Source: Burkholderia sp. S171 (lineage in GTDB: Bacteria; Pseudomonadota; Gammaproteobacteria; Burkholderiales; Burkholderiaceae). Taken from it: 64,000 nt of DNA. The notes below the pieces were generated by a model, which saw nothing but the letters and a program-made list of their open reading frames with translations, did no database searches and had not been told where the DNA came from. The stretch covers positions 34,936 through 98,935 of the forward strand of contig NZ_LMUF01000035.1 in the NCBI RefSeq assembly GCF_009766085.1, read 5' to 3'. Positions 33,432-40,843 of this stretch are shown here, in pieces (position 1 is the stretch's first letter; each line of letters begins with the position of its first letter). The translations under genes were made by a program, and so were the position numbers.

Positions 33432-34142
33432 TCAATTCCTTGTGAGCGGGGCATCGGGGTTGGTGGGCTTGATCGACGCGTCACAGGTGAAGCGTTCCTG
33501 GCCGGAGGGCGAGCGAAGCGGGCCGCTTGGTAGCAATTTCTTTTTCGAATCCCAACCGCTGTCTGAATGAAATCCCAGAGGATAAGGTCGATCTAGATCA
33601 ATTCCCGGAGCGAGCGGGAATTGACGGACGCGCAGGTCGCCACTTACCGACTGGACCACAAACAGCTTATCCGGAGTGGCAATAATGGTGTAGTCACTCG
33701 AATCTTGAAATGGATGAAAGCTGTTCATATACGACACACCGGCGAACGTGCGTCCGCCATCGGTCGAATAAATAAGTGATGTCGTACATCCTCGATCACT
33801 ACAGGCGATTTCCGGCGGTCCGGCCGACGGGATTACGATGTTCCTCCCCGTCGGGTCGGCGTTAATCAACCGTCCCTGAAAGTTCTCGATTCCCGCACGT
33901 CCTAGTTCCTCGCGAATGCCGGCCTTGGTGTCGTTGTAGTAAGTGATGCCATGATTGCAATCGCGATATTTTTCAAGCGTGACAAAACGATGATCGTCGA
34001 TCCGATAGATCACTTGGGGCGGCGAATCATACGGCAGAATTTCGGCACGCTGGAAGTCTGCAAGCATAAAGGTATAAGGCTGCTGGGTCGCGCAGCCCTG
34101 CAAAAGCGCGATCAGCGCGGATATAAAGAGTGCGCGTCTCAT
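33432..34142 (-). CDS. Tli3-like immunity lipoprotein 1 (type N1-C1)
   Basis: A 236-residue lipoprotein, lipobox LQGC after a signal peptide (RRALFISALIALL). The core YDSPPQVIYRIDDHRFVTLEKY is common to all four copies. Paired cysteines (CRDC-like RDCNHG; ACSDRGC) may form disulfides in the periplasm. Its ATG overlaps the stop of the tle3-like gene (ATGA), the coupled arrangement expected of an effector and its cognate immunity gene, so this copy is the best candidate for the original immunity protein. Confidence 0.87.
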   Translation of the reverse strand: MRRALFISALIALLQGCATQQPYTFMLADFQRAEILPYDSPPQVIYRIDDHRFVTLEKYRDCNHGITYYNDTKAGIREELGRAGIENFQGRLINADPTGRNIVIPSAGPPEIACSDRGCTTSLIYSTDGGRTFAGVSYMNSFHPFQDSSDYTIIATPDKLFVVQSVSGDLRVRQFPLAPGIDLDRPYPLGFHSDSGWDSKKKLLPSGPLRSPSGQERFTCDASIKPTNPDAPLTRN

Positions 34143-36051
34143 CCGTTCCTCGCACTGTAGAGTGCTTGGACGTCCGCCTGCGTCTTTGTATCAATTATTT
34201 TCTGACCGTCAATAAGAGGCGGCACCGGCGGCTTGTTTAAAGTTCCCGTGGTGAAATACGGGTCTTTCAGCGAAATCCAGTCGGCGTCGTGCATCAGTGC
34301 GGTCCAGAATTCAAGATTGCCGTAAGCGTCGCAAAAACCAACCGGCAGGTCGTAAGCAACAACACGCTTCATGAACTCGACGTGACTTGGCAGCGTGCTG
34401 TGATTAGCCGGTTCCGGGACATAGTTGTTGATGTAGTCGAGCATTTCCTTATGCGTTTCCTTCGATCGGGTATGTCCATTGGTCGCGTACACGTCATCAC
34501 GGCCGAGCCATCTTTCGGGCTGGTAGATCGACCGCATGTATGGGAAGGTGTTGTCACGATATCTACCTGTCTTCGGATCGACGTCACTCCAAATTTTCGC
34601 ACCGGCTCTAGACTCTTCAAAGGGCTTCATATCGTCAGCAGTGAGCGGGTTCGGCACCTTCTCAGCGTTGATCGTTACAGTCTTGCTTCTCTTCGGCACG
34701 GCCCAAAGCGTACCTATCAGGCCGTTTAAAATTTTTCGGTTTCCGTTCCAGAATTCATCGGGATCGACGCGATCCAAGGGAACCTGAATCGGCGGCAGGG
34801 TTCCAAATTTCTGAACGCCCGGTTCGCCGCCCACGGGCGTACATCGGGCAAGCATCCGTTGTTTGACCGTATCGCCCAGCTCTTCAAGCAGCTTGTCATC
34901 AATTCCCTGCCAACCAATACTCTGCAGTGGCATTGCGCCCATAACCCGGTCATGCGGCGTGAAGTAGACATAGAGCCGACCATGGTTGTCGCGCTCGGGC
35001 ATGCCACAGCGCATCCGCACATCGGGGCGCCAGAAGTTCAAGTCATGGCTTGCGCCGACATGCACTTGCTGCATCTGTTCTTCGGTAAAGATATGCTTGT
35101 CCTGCTTAATGCGATTGGCAATATTGCGGAATGTATTTATCCGCGCCTGAGCCGTTGGTCGATCCCCGTGAGACTGCAACGCGTCGGTAATTTTGTCATC
35201 CATGGCAAATGGCGAATTCATGACGAACAGCGCATCAGGAGCGCGTGTTTTACACAGCGTCGTTGCCGCCATCGCAATCATGGTTCCCTGACTATGTGAC
35301 ATCAGCGTCACGGTGTCGCGCCCGGAGTGGTTGCGAATCTTGTCGATCAGGTCCGCAAGCCGTTGAGCGGCATAGGCGTAATAAGTTCGGGGTGGAGCAT
35401 CCTGCAATTGCCGATCCGCTTCAGTGTTAAGCGTCTGTGCGTCGAACCCAAGCATATGCCGTTTAAAGCCAGCTTCGCTCCATAACTCTGTTGCAGATTA
35501 TTGGTGCCGTTCTGGAACGGGCCGCCGCCCCAGAACCATGGTCCTTGGCCCGCAGGACACTCGGGAGACCAGTAGTCGAAGCCGTTCATGTCCTGTAACG
35601 CAACGCGCCAGTCTTTTTCGTGACCGTCGGTTGCCCGATAGCCCCAGTAAAAGTGGATGATTGGTGAGCGTCCAGCGTCCCCGCTCTTGATGTATCTTGG
35701 AACGGTCCTCCCATTCTCTTTTGTCGTGTACGTGTTCGGTTTTAGCTTTGCACTGCCAGTTAATCCGAGCCGTTCATTCAGTCCATCACACAACCCCTGT
35801 TCAGCAAACTCGTACCATTCCCCCTCCGAGTTCACGCCATGCACAAAAATAATCACACCCGGCAAATGCGGAGGCACCTGCGCTTCGGCAGACACCTGAA
35901 AACTCTCTGGCGTGTGAAACGACTCCCAAAAGGGTTGTCCGAATTCGTTCGTCTGCATCGGCACCACACGCGTCGCTTCATCAAGCTTATAGCGCTGCGG
36001 CGTCTCTACGGCAGGCTTGGTGCCGTCTACGTTGTTCACTTCATCTGTCAT
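34139..36051 (-). pseudogene. Tle3-family T6SS phospholipase, split by a frameshift
   Basis: Two overlapping frames together encode one alpha/beta-hydrolase of about 635 residues. The first (from ATG 36051) carries the N-terminal beta strands with PGVIIFVHGVNSEGEWYEFA. The second (to 34139) carries the nucleophile elbow TLMSHSQGTMIAMAAT and a large C-terminal region consistent with DUF3274. The frame changes near 35478-35485: frame 1 reads LQQSYG and frame 2 continues SEAGFKRHMLGFDAQ, so one base appears missing. No slippery sequence is present. Either the toxin is inactive or this is a sequencing error. The gene lies 4 bases after vgrG. Confidence 0.85.
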
Positions 36052-36055
36052 GTAC

Positions 36056-38545
36056 TTACGTTCCCTTCGCTTTAGGCAACAGCAGCTTCAGGCCCTGCGC
36101 GATGTCTGTTTTGGATACCGACGTCCGGCCATCCTGTCCCGTGATTCCTTCAACAATCTGACCATCGGCCAATGTGATCCTGTAGGCTTTTCTGGCGAGG
36201 GGACGCCCTGTGAGGGTGTCGGTAAGCACGAACTTTTCGTCACTCCCAACACTGACCTGATCGAATTTTGGTAACGGCAACTTGAGCGAGCCGGGACCTT
36301 GCTTCGTCACTTCGATAATCTTAAGAATCAGATTGCCAGCTCCACCAATCTCAACGTTGTCGCCGACGACCTTGATATATGCCGTTCCGCCACCGCTAAT
36401 GACCACGCCATTGGCCGCGTTCGCGGTCAGCGTGCCTTCGGCGCTGGTCAGTTGCATGTCTTTAGCCGCCACCATTTCAATCGCGTCTGACTGGGCCTGA
36501 ATCAGCACCTTTCCGCGTGCCGCGAACAACTTGATCCCAAGCTTGTGCGCAAAGAGAGACAGCACATCACCGGCCGCGATCGCTACATTGCGCAGCGCAC
36601 TCATGCCGACGCCGGCGCTGGTGGTCACCGTCACGTCTTTCCCAGCGGCAACCGAGATCCGATCGGGCGTCGCCACGGCAATTCCCGCAGGCGCGGACAG
36701 CACCATGACAGCCTGCTTCAATTCGGCAACGCTTTCCTTCAGCCACTGGCTTTCAGCCTGCAACGCAGCAATCTCAGCCTTCGCAACCGCCGCAGCATCT
36801 GCCAGTCCTTGTGCCTGAGCATTAGAGATCTGCAATTGCCCCATTGCCGGGGCAATGTCGGTGTGTTTTCCGTCTGCCTGTCGCTGGATATCGCTCGAAA
36901 GAATCAGCCCACCTCCGGCTCGCACGGCACCTCGGGCATCGGTACGCAGATCGAAACCGCTTCCGCGATGCTCGCGTTTTCCGTTGACGATGTGCCCCAG
37001 GATCAACTGGCTTTTGCCAGAGTGCGGAGTAGACAGCTTGACGTGCTCTTCGCCCTTCCAATCTTCAATTTCAAACTTGTTATCGCTTTGAGTGCGGATC
37101 GCATGACGAGACATCCACCGGTCCTGATTGGTAATCAGATCGGTCTGCAGACTCGTGTGATGGAATTGCGAAATGAAAAGCTTATTGGGGTCGCCGTCGC
37201 GGGCCATGATGACCGCTTCCGTGCCATCAAGCACGGGGAAGTGGAACCCCGTTTGGAGTGCACCTGCAAAGGGCTTCGCGAGCCGCAGCGGCACGCTTTC
37301 ACCACCCGGATTCCACGTATCGAAATCGAGGTCAAGCCGAACTACGTAGTGACCGAATTTCGTGACGTACGGGTAAGGGTATTTGTTCGGCGACGTGACA
37401 CGCCCGCTTAATGCCCCAGAAATTTTGGGCCACTTTTTTTCGTCTATTTTTTGCCTGAATCGGCGGTCCGACGGGATCGCTTTATACGAATTGGTGTACG
37501 CTTTGCCCCGGCCTCCGGAGTGCGTCACCTCAATAATCACCTGCCCACTCGGCGCATCGGGCAACGCTTCATCAATGCGTAGAATGCGGCCTGGTCGCAA
37601 CTCCAGCACATTGCTCTGGCCGTGATAAACCACCTGCCAAGCAATCGCCGCTTCGTGACGCAACTGTGCTTCCCACTGCGCGCCAGCCTGACTCAGATGA
37701 TTCGTGCCGTAGATATACGGCGTGCCGTAAGTCGTCGTGTCGTTAATTGCGACGTTAACCTCGTCCCTAAAACGTTCCCAAGAGACTAGCGGGTTATAGT
37801 CGGCGACTATCACGGACTGCGGCACCACCTCGGCGTGCGTCTCCAGCGCGTACACCGCTTCAATTCCCGCCTCAAGCCCCGCGTTCTCCCGATACGGCAC
37901 CTTCAGTTCGGGCGTATAGATGTAGTGATCGATATCGTCACAGAACACGATCACGTCACCGTGCTTCCCTTGTTCGGTATAGAAGAAAATTCCTTCTTGC
38001 TCGCATACCAAACGAATGTAATCAAGGTCCGACATCTGGTACTGCAGCCGGAAATCATGGATGGGATAGTCACGACGCAGCCTGAAGACAAACTGGTGGT
38101 CCATGAACTTATCGCGCAGCAGGATTGCTTCGATGGCCTGCGGCCCGCTTTGGTGCTGAAACACGCGGCTTGCATGCACGAGGCCCAAACGCGCTATCTG
38201 CGACTTAATGACGAAGGTGTAGTGAAATGCGTCCTTCGTCGTCTTGGTCCGTATTAAGCTGACGAGGATGCCGGTGTATGTGCGCGGCTCCGAGCTGTCC
38301 TCGGCGGTGATCGTGAAATGTGCATCGCGGCCCAGGAAGTCAGCGCGAGTGAGCTGCTCGGGATGCGTCAATTCGACCACGATATCGTAGGGCTCGCTCA
38401 TGCGTTCGTGAGCGTGGTACGACACCACGGATAAGTCCTTCGAGTTCGCCGCGCTCGGCACGTCGACGTAATACGCCTGCCGGCCCGTGATGAGCCCCCC
38501 GGCCGAACGGTGCGTTTCGGCTCGTTGTTGATCTGTACTTCTCAT
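36056..38545 (-). CDS. vgrG: type VI secretion spike protein VgrG
   Basis: An 829-residue VgrG. The N-terminal gp27/gp44-like part runs to about residue 480 (YYVDVPSAANSKDLSVVSYH; YQMSDLDYIRLVCEQEGIFFY). The gp5-like OB segment and DUF2345 beta-helix follow (IRTQSDNKFEIEDWKGEEHV; repeats such as ISVAAGKDVTVTTSAG). The last 70 residues (KFVLTDTLTGRPLARKAYRI, then ITGQDGRTSVSKTD) look like the transthyretin-like domain that recruits lipase effectors in some VgrG proteins. No other T6SS structural gene is near, so it must use an apparatus encoded elsewhere. Confidence 0.96.
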   Translation of the reverse strand: MRSTDQQRAETHRSAGGLITGRQAYYVDVPSAANSKDLSVVSYHAHERMSEPYDIVVELTHPEQLTRADFLGRDAHFTITAEDSSEPRTYTGILVSLIRTKTTKDAFHYTFVIKSQIARLGLVHASRVFQHQSGPQAIEAILLRDKFMDHQFVFRLRRDYPIHDFRLQYQMSDLDYIRLVCEQEGIFFYTEQGKHGDVIVFCDDIDHYIYTPELKVPYRENAGLEAGIEAVYALETHAEVVPQSVIVADYNPLVSWERFRDEVNVAINDTTTYGTPYIYGTNHLSQAGAQWEAQLRHEAAIAWQVVYHGQSNVLELRPGRILRIDEALPDAPSGQVIIEVTHSGGRGKAYTNSYKAIPSDRRFRQKIDEKKWPKISGALSGRVTSPNKYPYPYVTKFGHYVVRLDLDFDTWNPGGESVPLRLAKPFAGALQTGFHFPVLDGTEAVIMARDGDPNKLFISQFHHTSLQTDLITNQDRWMSRHAIRTQSDNKFEIEDWKGEEHVKLSTPHSGKSQLILGHIVNGKREHRGSGFDLRTDARGAVRAGGGLILSSDIQRQADGKHTDIAPAMGQLQISNAQAQGLADAAAVAKAEIAALQAESQWLKESVAELKQAVMVLSAPAGIAVATPDRISVAAGKDVTVTTSAGVGMSALRNVAIAAGDVLSLFAHKLGIKLFAARGKVLIQAQSDAIEMVAAKDMQLTSAEGTLTANAANGVVISGGGTAYIKVVGDNVEIGGAGNLILKIIEVTKQGPGSLKLPLPKFDQVSVGSDEKFVLTDTLTGRPLARKAYRITLADGQIVEGITGQDGRTSVSKTDIAQGLKLLLPKAKGT

Positions 38546-38586
38546 TTCGTAGTCCCAATCTCTCAGTTAAACCGTGGCCAAATGTT

Positions 38587-38624
38587 TGATGGCTCTTCAA
38601 TGTCTGACGGCTCTTTATTGGAAC
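38587..38624 (-). repeat. leader repeat element, copy B (two AAGAGCC[G/A]TCA[G/A]ACATT units)
   Basis: On the minus strand, 42 bases upstream of the vgrG start, GTTCCAA is followed by two direct repeats of an 18-base unit (AAGAGCCGTCAGACATTG and AAGAGCCATCAAACATTT). The same blocks, with 9 bases fewer between them, precede the FAD-oxidoreductase gene at 11522-11551. Confidence 0.5.
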
Positions 38625-39225
38625 AATCGTTCTTATCGTTACAAAGATAAGACTCGGTCGTGAATCATCGACTAACGTTTGACAAGAGCGCAAGCCGAGA
38701 GAGGCGAACGGCGGAAGATTGGGATTTATCTGAGAGAGACTTCATGGATGGAACGGAGCACATCGGCTGCATCGCTCACGCGAATAAGAGCGCGGTCGCA
38801 GCGGTACTCGTTTGAGCCCTGCCCTAGTGCAGCACTGTTTTTTGCGCCCAGCACGGGCGCACTCTTGCTGATGCAAGTCTCACAGCACGTCAATCACAGC
38901 GAGCGAAGCGCAACTGCGTGAAGGTGAGCGGCCGCGGGAGGGAAGCGTCGAGCGAAATTGCGAGCTGATGACCAAGCACGGAAGATAAGGCGTCGTCAAT
39001 CAGGGTGGGTAGAAGCCTCAAAGCTCTAATAGTCGTGTGGAGGCACGCGATCGCTACCATCGTCCCTATCCCGGTTGAAGACTGCTCCAGTTCCCCGGAA
39101 CGCGTGACCTCGCTAGCTCCCTCCAAAGCCCCCCAAAACCGCGGGAAAGCCCGTAGATAAAGCGTCTCAGGGATAACCCGAATGCCGTCCGGATGGTCGG
39201 ACGGTCCAATTCCCGAATTCCGGAA
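38625..39225. other. intergenic region between the VgrG module and dctA
   Basis: About 600 bases without a convincing gene. It holds the vgrG promoter region on the minus strand and reaches the upstream activating region of dctA. The minus-strand frame 38890-39414 has no ribosome binding site and crosses the dctA regulatory dyads. No tRNA or integrase remnant marks this edge of the accessory region. Confidence 0.5.
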
Positions 39226-39249
39226 ACACGGATTTTCGCTGCTCCGTGT
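39185..39249 (+). promoter_or_regulatory. candidate DctD upstream activating sites (two dyads)
   Basis: Two inverted repeats lie 46-110 bases upstream of the sigma-54 promoter: CCGTCCG-N6-CGGACGG at 39185-39204 and ACACGGA-N10-TCCGTGT at 39226-39249. Tandem dyads at this distance are the usual layout for an NtrC-class activator such as DctD, encoded at 43031. Confidence 0.5.
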
Positions 39250-39294
39250 CAACAAAAAACCCTTAAGAATCAACGCTAAACACGAGTCAAAAAC

Positions 39295-39310
39295 TGGCAT
39301 CGACCTTGCA
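39295..39310 (+). promoter_or_regulatory. sigma-54 promoter of dctA
   Basis: TGGCATCGACCTTGCA matches the -24/-12 consensus (TGGCAC-N5-TTGCW) with exact GG-to-GC spacing. It lies 160 bases upstream of the dctA ATG. A sigma-54 activator with the DctD architecture is encoded downstream. Confidence 0.75.
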
Positions 39311-39469
39311 ATATGAAGGGCTGGCCAGACAGGCCATAAAACAAGACAGGGAGACGATTCGATGCAACCCATCCCATTCAGCTTGACCTGATTTTGCCGA
39401 CGCCAGACGCGCATCGCCGCAGCCTAGCGCCGGCGCGTTTTTGTCTCACCCTTTTGCTATACGCCGACC

Positions 39470-40777
39470 ATGCCCGGAACAACTGTGACAACCGTGAAGA
39501 AACCTTTTTATAAAGTCCTGTATGTGCAAGTGCTGTTGGCGATTGCCATCGGCATTGCGCTTGGGCATTTTTATCCTGCGCTCGCCACCGAGATGAAACC
39601 GCTCGGCGATGGGTTCATCAAGCTCATCAAGATGGTGATCGGCCCAATCATCTTCTGTACGGTCGTGACCGGGATTGCCGGCATGGAAGACATGAAGAAG
39701 GTCGGGCGCGTGGGCGGCAAGGCGCTTCTGTACTTCGAAGTCGTCTCCAGCTTCGCGCTTGTGCTCGGCCTCGCCGCGACCCACCTGCTGAAACCGGGCG
39801 TGGGCTTCAATATCGATCCGGCTACGCTGGACGCCAAGGCGGTTGCCTCGTACGCCGCGAAGGCGCATGGCCAGACGACCACCGACTTCCTGATGCATAT
39901 CATTCCGGACACGATCTCGTCCGCGTTCGCGCAAGGCGAAATCCTGCAGATCCTGCTGGTCGCGCTGTTGTTCGGTGCCGTGCTGGCTACCGCCGGTGAG
40001 AAGGGCCGCGTGGTAACGAGCTTTATCGAAGGCTTGTCGCACATCCTGTTCGGCATCGTGCGCATCATCACGAAGCTGGCCCCGATCGGCGCGTTCGGCG
40101 CAATGGCGTTCACCATCGGCAAGTACGGCATCGGCTCGCTGGTGCCCATGCTCAAGCTGATCGGCACGTTCTATCTGACGTCGATCGTGTTCGTGGTCGT
40201 CGTGCTCGGCGCGATCGCGAAAATGGTGGGCTTCAACATCTTCCGCTTCGTCGCGTACATCAAGGAAGAAATGCTGATCGTGCTGGGTACGAGCTCGTCG
40301 GAAGCAGCATTGCCGCAACTGATGCTCAAGCTCGAAAAGCTCGGCTGCTCGCGTTCGGTCGTCGGCCTCGTGGTGCCGACTGGTTATTCGTTCAACCTCG
40401 ACGGCACCAACATCTACATGACGATGGCCGTGCTGTTCATCGCGCAGGCCACGAACACGGACCTGAGCTGGACGCAGCAACTGACGCTGCTCGCGGTCAC
40501 CATGCTGACGTCGAAGGGCGCAAGCGGCGTGACCGGCGCAGGGTTTATCACGCTGGCTGCCACGCTCGCTGTCGTGCCGACCATTCCGCTGTCGGGCATG
40601 GTGCTGATTCTTGGCATCGACCGCTTCATGAGCGAGTGCCGCGCGCTGACGAACATCGTAGGTAACGGCGTGGCGACGGTGGTTGTGTCGGCATGGGAAA
40701 ACGAACTGGACCGCAACAAGTTGCGCGATCAGCTCAAGCACGGCGCGGTGGATACCGAAGCCGAAACCGTGTCCTGA
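39470..40777 (+). CDS. dctA: C4-dicarboxylate transporter DctA
   Basis: A 435-residue proton/sodium symporter of the DAACS family for succinate, fumarate and malate. Hallmarks are KPFYKVLYVQVLLAIAIGI at the N-terminus, the MVIGPIIFCTVVTGIAGM segment, the serine-rich re-entrant loop LGTSSSEAALPQLMLKLE and the substrate-binding TGYSFNLDGTNIYMT. The start at 39470 adds 8 residues before the usual VKKPFYK start; the ribosome binding site is weak either way. Followed by the dctB/dctD two-component genes that should control it. Confidence 0.95.
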   Translation: MPGTTVTTVKKPFYKVLYVQVLLAIAIGIALGHFYPALATEMKPLGDGFIKLIKMVIGPIIFCTVVTGIAGMEDMKKVGRVGGKALLYFEVVSSFALVLGLAATHLLKPGVGFNIDPATLDAKAVASYAAKAHGQTTTDFLMHIIPDTISSAFAQGEILQILLVALLFGAVLATAGEKGRVVTSFIEGLSHILFGIVRIITKLAPIGAFGAMAFTIGKYGIGSLVPMLKLIGTFYLTSIVFVVVVLGAIAKMVGFNIFRFVAYIKEEMLIVLGTSSSEAALPQLMLKLEKLGCSRSVVGLVVPTGYSFNLDGTNIYMTMAVLFIAQATNTDLSWTQQLTLLAVTMLTSKGASGVTGAGFITLAATLAVVPTIPLSGMVLILGIDRFMSECRALTNIVGNGVATVVVSAWENELDRNKLRDQLKHGAVDTEAETVS

Positions 40778-40843
40778 TCGGGTGAAGCAGCGGCGGGTCA
40801 AGCGCTGCTTACCTGGCATTCACGCGAAAGGGAATCAACAGCA

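Noticed and set aside
35470..35490. Programmed ribosomal frameshift in the tle3-like gene
   Set aside because: No slippery heptamer or following stem is apparent around the junction; a simple one-base deletion or sequencing error fits better.
28990..39470. Attachment sites or a tRNA flanking the VgrG module
   Set aside because: No tRNA, integrase or direct repeat pair was found at either edge, so no site-specific insertion can be claimed.
39446..40819. Long antisense open frame (457 codons) over dctA
   Set aside because: Shadow frame; dctA is unambiguous and the antisense product is His/Arg/Gln-rich without any domain.
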